The translations under genes were made by a program, and so were the position numbers. From Roseomonas sp. KE2513 (GTDB taxonomy: Bacteria; Pseudomonadota; Alphaproteobacteria; Acetobacterales; Acetobacteraceae): DNA of 64,000 bases. The notes under the pieces are model-generated. The model was given only the letters and a program-made list of their open reading frames with translations, was not told where the DNA came from and ran no database searches. The stretch is from the NCBI RefSeq assembly GCF_016107305.1, contig NZ_RCVR01000008.1, positions 124,001-188,000 on the forward strand, in the 5' to 3' direction. This document shows positions 47,487-55,938 of this stretch, in pieces; within the stretch, counting starts at the first letter, position 1, and every line of letters begins with the position of its first letter.

Positions 47487-48122
47487 CTACTGGCTGGCCC
47501 AGACGATGCGGTGCATCCAGGTCAGCTCCTCAAGGTCGAAGCTGTAGTTGGGGTGGGCGGGGTTGAGGCTGGAGAGCTCGACCCGCTTGGCGGACTGGCG
47601 CAGCAGTTCCTTGGCCATGACCTCGCCGCCGCCGGTGCGGACCACGACGCGGTCGCCGCGGCGGACGGGGGCACTGGGGGAGACAATGATGACATCGCCG
47701 TCCCGGAAGACGGGTTCCATCGAGTCGCCGCTGATTTCCAGGGCGTAGGCGTTAGGGTCGCCGACTTCGGGGAGGCTGATCTCGTCCCAGCCACCGCCGA
47801 CGGGGTAGCCGCCATCGTCGAAGTAGCCGCTGCTGCCGGCCTGGGCGAGGCCGATGAGGGGAATGCGGCGGCTGGGACGGGTCGATGTCCGGAGATTGCC
47901 GGTGATGAGGCTGGCGAACTCGTCCATGCCGGTGCTGGTGGCGGCAAGGACCTTGGCGACGCTCTCGGTCGAAGGCCAGCGGGCGCGGCCGTCCGGGCCG
48001 GTGCGCTTTGACGGGTTGAAGGCGGTTGGATCGAGTCCCGACTTGCGGGCGAGACCGGAGGCGGAGAGGCCGTTCTCCGCCGCCAGCGCATCAATCGCGC
48101 GCCAAATGTCGTTGTGTTGCAT
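47487..48122 (-). CDS. S24 family LexA/CI-like repressor
   Basis: 211 residues. An N-terminal helix-turn-helix region (NGLSASGLARKSGLDPTAFNPSK) is joined to an S24 peptidase domain with catalytic Ser in GDSMEP and Lys in MAKELLRQ. Such proteins repress DNA targets until self-cleavage or loss of binding. Two ATGs exist (48134 and 48122); MQHNDIWRAIDAL at 48122 is the usual family start. It reads away from the phage-type module starting at 48247. Similar regulators also occur in alphaproteobacteria without phage, so control of the module is an inference. Confidence 0.88.
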   Translation of the reverse strand: MQHNDIWRAIDALAAENGLSASGLARKSGLDPTAFNPSKRTGPDGRARWPSTESVAKVLAATSTGMDEFASLITGNLRTSTRPSRRIPLIGLAQAGSSGYFDDGGYPVGGGWDEISLPEVGDPNAYALEISGDSMEPVFRDGDVIIVSPSAPVRRGDRVVVRTGGGEVMAKELLRQSAKRVELSSLNPAHPNYSFDLEELTWMHRIVWASQ

Positions 48123-48162
48123 GCTCCGTATCATATAGGCGCGGAATCAGGGATCAACAGGA

Positions 48163-48228
48163 ATGACGTCATAGAAACGACTTGACGATCACGTCTTCGA
48201 GGGTCGATGTTCATGTTGTGTTCACAAC
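48163..48228. promoter_or_regulatory. Palindromes in the repressor / phage-module divergent region
   Basis: ATGACGTCAT (48163-48172) and GTTGTG-TT-CACAAC (48215-48228) are perfect palindromes in the 124 bases between the two divergent genes. A TTGACG (48182-48187) could be the -35 of the rightward promoter, though its -10 is weak. CTATAT on the minus strand just before the repressor start looks like its -10. The palindromes are candidate operators. Confidence 0.4.
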
Positions 48229-48246
48229 CGACAGGATCAGCCCCCG

Positions 48247-48681
48247 ATGACCCGTCCTACCTCCGGTTCTCTCCGCGCAACGACAACAACCCTTTCGAGC
48301 CTGGACAAGGTGCAGCCCTTCCAGAATGCCGATGAGGCTTGGTTCTGGACCATGGCCGCTCTCGTCGCCCGGCGCGACGGGGCGCGGATCGTCTCCGGGC
48401 GCGGTTTGGTGAGCCGCCCCTGCGAGCCCGACGATGTCGTGAAGTGTCTCGACCGGCTTTACCGGCAGCGGCGCATCGAGATCGCCCATGCCCGCATCAT
48501 GCGGATCTGGGGCGAGCGGGGCACGGCGCCTGACCCGACCTCCCCGCGCGAGCGGGGCGACTACCGCCTCTGGCGCGAGGCGATGGAGCGGCTGGAGTGG
48601 CCGCTGCGCATGAAGGGGATTGTCGCAGGGCCGGTGGGTGCCCCGGAACCGGGTGAGGTGGTGCCCTTCCGCGCGGGGTAA
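48247..48681 (+). CDS. Hypothetical protein, first gene of the phage-type module
   Basis: 144 residues, soluble. A central basic, helical part (DDVVKCLDRLYRQRRIEIAHARIMRIWGERG) could bind nucleic acid. No family recognised. The arrangement ERGDYRLWREAMERLEWPLR followed by a short proline-rich end suggests a conserved small domain. It lies 6 bases before the next gene on the same strand and reads away from the S24 repressor, so it may be an early or regulatory gene of the module. Confidence 0.65.
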   Translation: MTRPTSGSLRATTTTLSSLDKVQPFQNADEAWFWTMAALVARRDGARIVSGRGLVSRPCEPDDVVKCLDRLYRQRRIEIAHARIMRIWGERGTAPDPTSPRERGDYRLWREAMERLEWPLRMKGIVAGPVGAPEPGEVVPFRAG

Positions 48682-48686
48682 GGCCC

Positions 48687-49208
48687 ATGAATTCCGCACC
48701 TTTAGTGCCGATGATCGATCTGCTCGCCGCCGTTCCGGGAAACCGGGGCGGCGGTGCCGCTTCCGGAAGCGCGGCGCATCGTCGCGCCGCGGATTCGCGC
48801 TCGCAGCTGCTCTGGCTGGCCTTCGGCGGCGGCGCGGACCAGGGCTGGATGCGGATGCTGCGGCCGGGGTTCCGGCACTGCTTTGCGGGGCTGCGGGACG
48901 AGGCCGGGTGGACAGTGCTCGACCCGCTCTCGGGGCGGTTGCTGGTGACGCGGCTGGCGGTGGATTCGGGCTTCGACCTGCCAGGGTTCTGGCGTCGGGC
49001 GGGGTGCCGGGTGCTCGGGCCCTTCGTGCCAGGGGCGCCCGCGCGCGCGTTGCCGGCGGTTGTGCCGCTCTCCTGCGTTTCGCTTTGCCGGGCGCTGCTG
49101 GGGCCGGCGGCGCCTTTCGCGGTGACACCGTACGGGTTGTTCCGTCGCTTAGAGAAAAATTTCCGAATAAAGGAAAATGTTCTTTACAATTGCGACGGGC
49201 GAGGCTAA
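48687..49208 (+). CDS. Hypothetical protein upstream of the connector gene
   Basis: 173 residues. I do not recognise the family. Visible are FRHCFAGLRDEAGWTVLDPLSG and VPLSCVSLCRALLG with TPYGLFRRL, a Cys/His-containing arrangement recalling small uncharacterised proteins of prophages. The C-terminal 20 residues are encoded by an unusually AT-rich stretch (49150-49195), unlike the rest of the gene, so the end may have been altered or may double as a promoter. Confidence 0.6.
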   Translation: MNSAPLVPMIDLLAAVPGNRGGGAASGSAAHRRAADSRSQLLWLAFGGGADQGWMRMLRPGFRHCFAGLRDEAGWTVLDPLSGRLLVTRLAVDSGFDLPGFWRRAGCRVLGPFVPGAPARALPAVVPLSCVSLCRALLGPAAPFAVTPYGLFRRLEKNFRIKENVLYNCDGRG

Positions 49209-49273
49209 GAGCGTCCTTGTCAACGGGACAGTTGCGCCCGGCGACGAACCCTCCCGATCCCCTCCGAACTTAC

Positions 49274-49315
49274 AGGCCCGACCCGGAACCTTCCGGCGTC
49301 GGGCCTGCGCCTTTT
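49274..49315 (+). terminator. Strong terminator between the leading genes and the connector gene
   Basis: AGGCCCGAC (49274-49282) with GTCGGGCCT (49298-49306) and, inside, CCGGAA-CC-TTCCGG make a 15-bp stem with one bulged C, followed by GCGCCTTTTT. The connector gene begins about 105 bases later, so it needs its own promoter or antitermination. Confidence 0.8.
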
Positions 49316-49420
49316 TGGGCCTCGGCGATCGCGGCGGGCGCCGTTTTCACAAGCAGGAGCAGGCAGGCGCATGGGCAGCAGCATTTCCGCGGCGCCGCGC
49401 CCCGACGGAGGGGCCGCGGC

Positions 49421-50833
49421 ATGACGCCCGACGAGATCATCGCCCGCGCCGAGCGCGCGCTGGAGCGCCGCCGCCCCTGGGAGGGCATCTGGCGGGACTG
49501 CTACGACCATGTGGTGGCGCGGAACCCGGGTTCTGGCGGGCCGGCGCTCTATGACGGCACGGCGGCCGATGCGGCGGAGGGGTTGGCAGCTTCCCTGCTC
49601 GCGGAACTGACGCCGCCCTGGTCGCGCTGGTTCGGGCTGGCACCGGTGGAGGGCTGCGCCGATCCGGAGTTGGCGGGAGTGCTGGAAGCCGCGGCGGAGA
49701 CGCTGCAGGGGCATCTGGACCGCTCCAACTTCGCGCTGGAGATGCCGCAGGCCTTTCTCGATCTCGTGGTCGCGGGGACCGGGGTGGTGATGGTTGAGGA
49801 GGCGCCGCCGGGCGAGCCCTCCGCGCTGCGCTTTACGGCGGTGCCGCTGCAGGAGGCGGTGCTGGAGGAGGGCGCTTCCGGCCGGCTGGACGGCGTGTTC
49901 CGGCTGGTGCGGATGAGCGGGGCAGCCCTGGCGGCGCGGTATCCCGCGGCGGTGCTGCCGGCGAATCTCGTCGCGGCCGATGGGGCCGAGGCCGAGTGTC
50001 GGGTGATTGAGGCGGTGTGGCCCAGTTTTGGCGGGTCGAGCTTCGCGGCGGTGCTCGAGCGAGATGGACGGGGCACGCTACTCGCCGAGGGGCGCTTCGA
50101 GGAGAGCCCGCTCTTGGCCTTCCGCTGGATGAAGGCGCCGGGCGAGACCTACGGGCGCGGGCCGGTGATGAAGGCGCTGCCGGATATCCGCACGGCGAAC
50201 AAGGTGGTGGAGCTGGTGCTGAAGAATGCCTCCATCGCGGCGACGGGGATCTGGCAGGCCGATGACGACGGCGTGCTGAACCCAGCGACGGTGCGGCTGG
50301 AGCCGGGCTCCATCATTCCGAAGGCGGTCGGTTCCGCGGGGCTGACGCCGCTGGCGGCGCCGGGGTCCTTCGACGTGTCGCAACTGGTGCTGTCGGACAT
50401 GCGAGCACGGATTCGCTCCGCGCTTCTCGCAGACCGGCTGGCGATGCCGGCAAGCCCTGGCATGACGGCAACTGAGGTGCTGGAGCGGAGCGCCGGGACG
50501 GCGCGGCTGCTCGGGGCGACCTATGGGCGGCTGCAGGCGGAGCTGCTGACGCCAATGATTGGACGATGCCTCTCGATCCTGCGGCGGCGGGGGGAGGTGC
50601 CGATGATCACCCTCGACGGGCAGGAGGCGCGGATCGCCTACCGCTCGCCGCTGGCCCGCGTGCAGGGGCGGGCAGATGCCTCGAACACGCTGCTGTTCCT
50701 GCAGGCGGTGGCGGCGATGGGGCCGTCGGCCTCGGCCGTCGTCGATCTGCCGGCGGCGGCCCGGTACCTCGCCAGGACCCTTTCGGCGCCGAGCGCCATC
50801 CTGGCCCCTATTGAGGAGAAAGCGAGCGAATGA
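49421..50833 (+). CDS. Podovirus head-tail connector (portal) protein, T7 gp8-like
   Basis: 470 residues. The T7-type connector pattern is clear: WEGIWRDCYDHV near the start, ADAAEGLAASLLAELTPPWSRWF, AFRWMKAPGETYGRGPVMKALPDIRTANKV and MTATEVLERS near the end. It forms the twelvefold portal through which DNA enters the capsid. T7 gp8 is 536 residues. The ATG at 49421 has GGAGGGG seven bases before it. Four-base overlap with the scaffold gene. Confidence 0.9.
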   Translation: MTPDEIIARAERALERRRPWEGIWRDCYDHVVARNPGSGGPALYDGTAADAAEGLAASLLAELTPPWSRWFGLAPVEGCADPELAGVLEAAAETLQGHLDRSNFALEMPQAFLDLVVAGTGVVMVEEAPPGEPSALRFTAVPLQEAVLEEGASGRLDGVFRLVRMSGAALAARYPAAVLPANLVAADGAEAECRVIEAVWPSFGGSSFAAVLERDGRGTLLAEGRFEESPLLAFRWMKAPGETYGRGPVMKALPDIRTANKVVELVLKNASIAATGIWQADDDGVLNPATVRLEPGSIIPKAVGSAGLTPLAAPGSFDVSQLVLSDMRARIRSALLADRLAMPASPGMTATEVLERSAGTARLLGATYGRLQAELLTPMIGRCLSILRRRGEVPMITLDGQEARIAYRSPLARVQGRADASNTLLFLQAVAAMGPSASAVVDLPAAARYLARTLSAPSAILAPIEEKASE

Positions 50834-51585
50834 CCGAGAACCTGCTCGAAGTCGAGGCGGAGCCCGGCGAGGAGGGACCCGATGCTCCTGCGGATGCCGT
50901 GTCGGCGCGTCCGGATGACGTGCCGGAGAAGTTCTGGGACGCCGAGCGCGGCGTGCTGCGGGTGGACGCGCTGCTGAAGTCCTACCGGGAACTGGAGCGG
51001 AAGCTTTCAGCTCGCTTCGCGCCGCCGGGCGACGATGCGCCGGAGGACGAGCGGCAGCGCTTCCGCCGGGCGATCGGTGTGCCGGACACGGCCGACGAAT
51101 ATGTTGTGCAGCCGAAGCACGAGCTGGTCGGGCCGGACGCCGAGGTGAATGCGGCGCTGCACCGGGCGGGCTTCACGCCGGGCCAGGTTCAGCTGGTCTA
51201 TGACCTAGCGGCGGACCGGCTGCTGCCGATCGTGGCCGAGGCGGCTTCGCAGTTCGAGGCCGAGCGGCAGCGCGACCGGCTACGGGCGGAGTTCGGCGGC
51301 GAGGAGCGGTATCGCCGGACGGCGAAGCAGATCTCGGCCTGGGGCAGGGCGAACCTGCCGGAGGAGGTGGTTACTGCCCTCTCCACCACGGCGGACGGCG
51401 TGATCGCGCTGCACCGGATGATGGAGAAGGGCGAGCCTGTCCTGACCCGTCAGGCCGAGGTGCCAGACGCTGTGGACGAGGCCGCGCTTCGCCGGATGAT
51501 GCGGGATCCCCGCTACTGGCGTTCGCGGGAGCCGGATTTTGTGAAGCGGGTGACGGAAGGATTCCGCCGCCTCACGGGAGGGTGA
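50830..51585 (+). CDS. Capsid assembly scaffolding protein, T7 gp9-like
   Basis: 251 residues, acidic at the start (EVEAEPGEEGPDAPAD), with the motif PEKFWDAERGVLRVDALLKSYRELERKL that marks podoviral scaffold proteins, a charged helical middle and a C-terminal DPRYWRSREPDFVKRVTEGF resembling capsid-binding ends. T7 gp9 is 307 residues. The start codon overlaps the connector stop. Confidence 0.85.
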   Translation: MTENLLEVEAEPGEEGPDAPADAVSARPDDVPEKFWDAERGVLRVDALLKSYRELERKLSARFAPPGDDAPEDERQRFRRAIGVPDTADEYVVQPKHELVGPDAEVNAALHRAGFTPGQVQLVYDLAADRLLPIVAEAASQFEAERQRDRLRAEFGGEERYRRTAKQISAWGRANLPEEVVTALSTTADGVIALHRMMEKGEPVLTRQAEVPDAVDEAALRRMMRDPRYWRSREPDFVKRVTEGFRRLTGG

Positions 51586-52004
51586 TGCGAACGCTCAATC
51601 CCAGCGTAAGGTTTCCGGTCTAAGTTGCTGAAACCAGAGTCGAGCTGCTGGGTTATTCCGGCATCTCCGCGACGGTGGTCACCGATCCCCCCCCAAAGGG
51701 TGACCCCGTTGTCGCCGACCCGCATCCCCCCTCGTGCGGGTTGGCTGCGGGGGCGGGTGGCACCCTACTACCCCCTGGTGCCGCCTGCCCCCGTTCTCTG
51801 TGGTTCCGAAAGGGCCCCATCCGCCAGGCGGATGGGGCCCTTTCGCGTTTCCAGCCCCTTTCCGGTGCGAACAACCCGCCCTGGCCCAGAAGGCCGCGGC
51901 GGGCGCGCGCCGTTCCGCAGGCCGCCCGGCCCCTGCCCTTCGAGGTGGGTCAACCAGGCGGCCGCATCTCACCGTGCTGCAACCCCTTCCAAAGGACGAC
52001 ACAC
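51586..52004 (+). other. Structured intergenic region before the capsid gene
   Basis: 419 bases without a credible gene. Several inverted repeats follow each other: GGTCACC/GGTGACC around a run of eight Cs (about 51678-51706), CCCGCA/TGCGGG (about 51719-51740), GGTGGCACC/GGTGCCGCC (about 51755-51785, one wobble), and the very strong 18-bp hairpin at 51807-51845. It may be a structured RNA, a terminator or processing cluster. The capsid ribosome site AAAGGA lies at the right end. Confidence 0.5.
51807..51849 (+). terminator. Perfect 18-bp hairpin upstream of the capsid gene
   Basis: CGAAAGGGCCCCATCCGC (51807-51824), loop CAG, GCGGATGGGGCCCTTTCG (51828-51845), followed by CGTTT. It is the longest perfect stem in the window. 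It could be a terminator of the connector-scaffold transcript or an RNase III-type processing site, as T7 uses between its late genes. Confidence 0.7.
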
Positions 52005-52838
52005 GTGTCCGCCACGATCGATCAGGCTTTCGTCAAGCAGTTCCAGGCCGAGGTGCATGAGGCCTTCCAGCGCCAGGGCAGCAAGCTGCGCCCGACGGTG
52101 CGTTCCAAGACAGGCATCCACGGTGCTTCCACCGTCTTCCCGCGCGTCGGCAAGGGTGTTGCGGCGGCCAAGGCGCGCAACGGCGTCGTCCCCGTGATGA
52201 ACCTCGACTACTCCGCGGTGGAGTGCTTCCTGCAGGACTATTATGCGGGCGAGTGGGTGGACCGGCTCGACGATATCAAGACCAACGTCGACGAGCGCGC
52301 CATCGTCGCGAATGCCGGCGCCTATGCGCTCGGCCGCAAGACCGACGAGCTGATCATCGGCGCGCTCGACACCGCGACCCAGGAGGCAGTGGGCACCGCG
52401 GCTGGCACCACCGACACCGATGGGCTGACCAAGGCGAAGGTGCTGATGGCCTTCGAGATGCTCGGTGCCGCCGACGTGCCGGATGACGGCAATCGCTACG
52501 CCGTCGTCGGCTGGAAGCAGTGGAGCCAGCTGCTGCAGATCCCGGAGTTCGCCAATTCGCAGTTCATCGGCGAGGGCGACCTGCCGTGGAAGGGCATGCA
52601 GGCGAAGCGTTGGCTGGGCGCGCTGTGGATGCCGCATTCGGGCCTGACCAAGAGCGGCAACCTGCGCTTCTGCTACTTCTACCATCGCACCGCGATCGGC
52701 CATGCCGTGGCGCAGGACGTGATGACGGACGTGACCTGGCACGGTGACCGTGCCGCCCACTTCGTCAACAACATGATGAGCCAGGGCGCCGTGCTGATCG
52801 ACAACGCCGGCGTCGTGCGGATGCGCGCGGCCGAATAA
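52005..52838 (+). CDS. Phage major capsid protein (podovirus type, T7 gp10 position)
   Basis: 277 residues. IDQAFVKQFQAEVHEAFQRQGSKLRPTVR, VMNLDYSAVECFLQDYYAGEWVDRLDDIKTN, AVVGWKQWSQLLQIPEFANSQ and the C-terminal MMSQGAVLIDNAGVVRM match podoviral capsid proteins with an HK97-type fold. The GTG start at 52005 has AAAGGA upstream. A strong terminator follows directly. The frame is intact and well formed, with no sign of decay. Confidence 0.88.
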   Translation: MSATIDQAFVKQFQAEVHEAFQRQGSKLRPTVRSKTGIHGASTVFPRVGKGVAAAKARNGVVPVMNLDYSAVECFLQDYYAGEWVDRLDDIKTNVDERAIVANAGAYALGRKTDELIIGALDTATQEAVGTAAGTTDTDGLTKAKVLMAFEMLGAADVPDDGNRYAVVGWKQWSQLLQIPEFANSQFIGEGDLPWKGMQAKRWLGALWMPHSGLTKSGNLRFCYFYHRTAIGHAVAQDVMTDVTWHGDRAAHFVNNMMSQGAVLIDNAGVVRMRAAE

Positions 52839-52850
52839 GCCGGCCAGTCG

Positions 52851-52886
52851 GGGCCGCGCGCGACGAGGGATCGTCGCGCGCGGCCC
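52851..52886 (+). terminator. Terminator after the capsid gene (Tphi-like position)
   Basis: GGGCCGCGCGCGACGA (52851-52866), loop GGGA, TCGTCGCGCGCGGCCC (52871-52886): a perfect 16-bp stem followed by TTCCTCCTTCC, 12 bases after the capsid stop. Phage T7 has its main terminator at the same place. Confidence 0.8.
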
Positions 52887-53045
52887 TTCCTCCTTCCCCC
52901 AGATGCTGCGCGGGGCCGGCTGCCATGGCCGCGCCGCCTGTTCAGCGCCTGATCGGCCGCGACGTTCGCGACCGCGCCGGCGTCGGCCCTGCGCAATCCT
53001 TCGGCTGTTTTCTCCAAGATCCTTCATCAAGGGAGCAACGACACG

Positions 53046-53612
53046 ATGGCGCTTTCCGCCCTCGCCCTCTGCTCGCGCGCGCTGCTCAAAGTCGGTGCGC
53101 AGCCGATCGCCTCTCTCGAGGAGGGGACGGCCGAGGCGGAAGTGGCTGCCAACCTCTATCCCGGCGCGCGCGACGCGCTGCTGTCCTGCCATCCCTGGAG
53201 CTTTGCATCGGGGCAGATGTGTCTCAACCGGCTGGACGCGGTGCCGGTGGCGGATTTCGCGTATTCCTTTCAACTGCCTACGAACCTGCTGCGGGTGATT
53301 TCGGCCGGGAGCGGCCAGGGGCGCGGCATCCACTACCGCATTCAGGAGGGGCGGCTGCACGCGGATGCTGAGGCGGTGACGCTGACCTACGTCTTTCGCG
53401 TGGCAGAGATGGAGTTCCCGCCCTTCTTTGCGGGGGTGCTCGTTTCACGCCTGGCGGCGGAGTTCTGCCTGCCGCTGACGGAGAACAGTTCTCGCGCCGA
53501 GATGCTGATGCGGATCGCGGAGGCGGAGCTGCGCCAGGCGCGGCTACTCGATAGCCAGCAGCAGACAGTGCGCGGGATCGAGGACTTTCCGCTTCTGAGC
53601 GTCCGGGGCTGA
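53046..53612 (+). CDS. Tail tubular protein A, T7 gp11-like
   Basis: 188 residues. ALCSRALLKVGAQPIASLEEGTAEAEVA, DALLSCHPWSFA, and VSRLAAEFCLPLTENSS match gp11-type proteins that join the portal to the tail nozzle. T7 gp11 is 196 residues. GGGAG precedes the ATG. Followed 5 bases later by the gp12-like gene. Confidence 0.88.
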   Translation: MALSALALCSRALLKVGAQPIASLEEGTAEAEVAANLYPGARDALLSCHPWSFASGQMCLNRLDAVPVADFAYSFQLPTNLLRVISAGSGQGRGIHYRIQEGRLHADAEAVTLTYVFRVAEMEFPPFFAGVLVSRLAAEFCLPLTENSSRAEMLMRIAEAELRQARLLDSQQQTVRGIEDFPLLSVRG

Positions 53613-53617
53613 ACGCC

Positions 53618-55498
53618 ATGCCTGCGATAAAGCGTGCCAAGACGGCCTTTACGGCCGGGGAGCTGGCGCCGGAACTCTTCGGACGTGGCGACGTACCGGC
53701 GTGGGGCAACGGGGCGGCGAAGCTGCGCAACGTCTTCATCCAGCCGACGGGAGGGTTGCAGCGACGCCCGGGGCTGCGGCACCTGGCAATGCTGCCCGGT
53801 TCCGCTCGTCTCGTTCCCTACGAGGCGAGCACGGAGCTGACCTTCCTGCTCGTGCTGCTCGATGGGCGCGTACGGATTATGCGCAACGACGTCCAGGTGG
53901 CGGAGCTGGCCGGGCCCTGGACGGCGGCGATGCTGCCGCAGATCACCTTTACGCAGAACGCGAGCATGCTGCTGCTGCTGCATCCCGCGATGCCGCCGCA
54001 GGTGGTGCAGCGCGCCGATGCCGGAACCTGGTCGGTTGCGCCCTTCGTCTTCTCCGCCGAACCGTTCTTCCGCTTCGTGCCGGCGAGCGTGGGACTGACG
54101 CCTGGTGGCACGACGGGAAACGTGTCGGTCACGGCGACGGTTCCTATCTTCGCCGCCTCGCATGTCGGGGCGATGCTGCGCATCGCCGGGAAGAGGCTGC
54201 GGATCACCTCCTTTTCCTCGCCGAGCGTGGTGGCGGCGGACGTGCTCGATGCGCTCGCTTCCACCGACACGACGGCGGATTGGCTGGAGTCGGCCTTCAG
54301 CGGTGCGCATGGCTGGCCTATCAGTGCCTGTTTCTACCAGGGGCGGCTGGTGCTGGGCGGGTCGCGCGACCTGCCGAACCGGCTTTGGTTCTCACGCAGT
54401 GCGAATTACGAGAGCTTCGATCCGGGAACGGGGCTCGACGATCAGGCGATCGGCTTCTCGCTCGTCTCCGATGAGTTGAACGCGATCCGCGCGGTCTTCG
54501 CGGGCAGGCACCTGCAGGTCTTCACCTCGGGGGCGGAGTGGATGGTGTCGGGGGATCCTCTGACGCCGGCCTCCATCCAGGTGACGCGCCAGACGCGAGT
54601 GGGCTCCATCGTGGAGCGCAGCGTGGCGCCGATAGACGTGGACGGGATGACCGTCTCGGTCGCGCGGTCGGGGCGCGCGCTCTACGAATTCTCCTACACT
54701 GACCTGCAGCAGGCTTACCAGGCGGACGACCTCGCGCTGATCGCGCGGCACCTGATCGTCTCGCCAGTGTCCATGGCCTATGACTCGCAACGGCGCTTGC
54801 TGCACCTGGCGATGGCGGATGGCAGCCTCGCGACTCTGACCATCTATCGCGCCGAGGGCGTGACGGGATGGACCGGGCAGGAGACGGACGGCGCCTTCCG
54901 CTGCCTTGCCGAGATGGAGGGCGTGGTCTTCGCTGTGGTGGAGCGGGCCGGGGGCTTCCGGCTCGAGCGCTTCGACGACGCGATGGCGCTCGACGCTTGC
55001 GTGGTCGCGACCGGAGACCCGGCGGGCACCGACTGGTCGGGGCTTTCCCATCTCGATGGCCGTACGGTCAGCGTGCTGGCGGACGGCGCACCGCGGGAGC
55101 TGGCCACGGTCCTGTCAGGGCGCATTGCTATCTATCCCACGGCTGCCTCGGTGCAGGTAGGGCTTCCCTTCGCCCATGTGGTGGAGCCGCTTCCGGCCGA
55201 TACCGTCTCGACGACGGGCGCGCGGACGGGGCCGATCCGACTCGTTGCCGCCACCTTCCGGCTGCTCGGCACCGGGGCGCTGGCAGTTGATCTCGGCCGC
55301 GGGGCGCAGCCGGTGCCGTTCCGTCGCTTGGACAGCCCGATGCTGGACGCGGCGCCGCCGCTCTTCACGGGCGATGTCACGGTTCGTGGCCTGGGTTGGC
55401 AAAGGGCCTCGCTTGCGCCGCTCTGGCGGATCGAGGGCGATGCCCCGCTGCCCTTCACCCTGCTTTCCGTCACCACAGAGACGAGGATAACCGACTGA
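53618..55498 (+). CDS. Tail tubular protein B, T7 gp12-like
   Basis: 626 residues. The start (KTAFTAGELAPELFGRGDVPAWGNGAAKLRNVFIQPTGG) and central ACFYQGRLVLGGSRDLPNRLWFS with SGAEWMVSGDPLTP are typical of podoviral tail nozzle proteins. It is shorter than T7 gp12 (794). The stop overlaps the next start by one base. Confidence 0.87.
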   Translation: MPAIKRAKTAFTAGELAPELFGRGDVPAWGNGAAKLRNVFIQPTGGLQRRPGLRHLAMLPGSARLVPYEASTELTFLLVLLDGRVRIMRNDVQVAELAGPWTAAMLPQITFTQNASMLLLLHPAMPPQVVQRADAGTWSVAPFVFSAEPFFRFVPASVGLTPGGTTGNVSVTATVPIFAASHVGAMLRIAGKRLRITSFSSPSVVAADVLDALASTDTTADWLESAFSGAHGWPISACFYQGRLVLGGSRDLPNRLWFSRSANYESFDPGTGLDDQAIGFSLVSDELNAIRAVFAGRHLQVFTSGAEWMVSGDPLTPASIQVTRQTRVGSIVERSVAPIDVDGMTVSVARSGRALYEFSYTDLQQAYQADDLALIARHLIVSPVSMAYDSQRRLLHLAMADGSLATLTIYRAEGVTGWTGQETDGAFRCLAEMEGVVFAVVERAGGFRLERFDDAMALDACVVATGDPAGTDWSGLSHLDGRTVSVLADGAPRELATVLSGRIAIYPTAASVQVGLPFAHVVEPLPADTVSTTGARTGPIRLVAATFRLLGTGALAVDLGRGAQPVPFRRLDSPMLDAAPPLFTGDVTVRGLGWQRASLAPLWRIEGDAPLPFTLLSVTTETRITD

Positions 55499-55938
55499 TG
55501 GCGCAACTCGCCCCCATCGTGACGCTCGCCGCGACGGGCGCCTCCATCTACGCCCAGAGCCAGCAGGCCGCGCGGCAGAAGAAGAATGCCCAGGTGCAGC
55601 AGGCGAATGCGCTGCAGCAGCAGCAGGCGCAGCAGCAGATCCTCACCGTTCAGGCCGCGCAAAACACGGCCGAGCGGCAGGCGCAGCTCGAGCGCTCCGT
55701 CGCCTCGGCGCGGGCCCGCCTCGCGGCCGGCGGGGTGGATCCGAACGACGGCTCCTCGGCGGCGCTCGTGACAGGGCTGCGCAGCACGGCGGCGGCCGAG
55801 CAGAGCAGCGACGATGCGACCTATGCCGCTCGCCTGACGGCAGGGCGGAAGTCGCTGCTCGACCAGGACGCCTCGCTGACGAGCTGGGCGCGGGCGGCGC
55901 AGGGCCTTGGCCGTGTCGCCACAAGCCTTCTGGACTGA
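55498..55938 (+). CDS. Small internal virion protein-like, T7 gp14 position
   Basis: 146 residues. A hydrophobic/alanine-rich N-terminus, a glutamine-rich coiled coil (about residues 20-65) and RARLAAGGVDPNDGSSAALVTGLRS resemble gp14-type internal proteins. In T7 gp14 joins gp15 and gp16 to form the ejection channel; neither is present here. The ATG at 55498 overlaps the gp12-like stop (TGATG). Confidence 0.72.
   Translation: MAQLAPIVTLAATGASIYAQSQQAARQKKNAQVQQANALQQQQAQQQILTVQAAQNTAERQAQLERSVASARARLAAGGVDPNDGSSAALVTGLRSTAAAEQSSDDATYAARLTAGRKSLLDQDASLTSWARAAQGLGRVATSLLD

Noticed and set aside
47487..48122. S24 repressor named as LexA itself
   Set aside because: The N-terminus is not the LexA winged helix and similar regulators are common in alphaproteobacteria; only the family level is supported.
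49140..49200. AT-rich stretch considered as a dif site
   Set aside because: It does not match the XerC/XerD arms in either orientation.
52903..53298. Open frames overlapping the tail tube A gene start
   Set aside because: Arginine/alanine-rich products without motifs, lying antiphase to a clear gp11-like gene.
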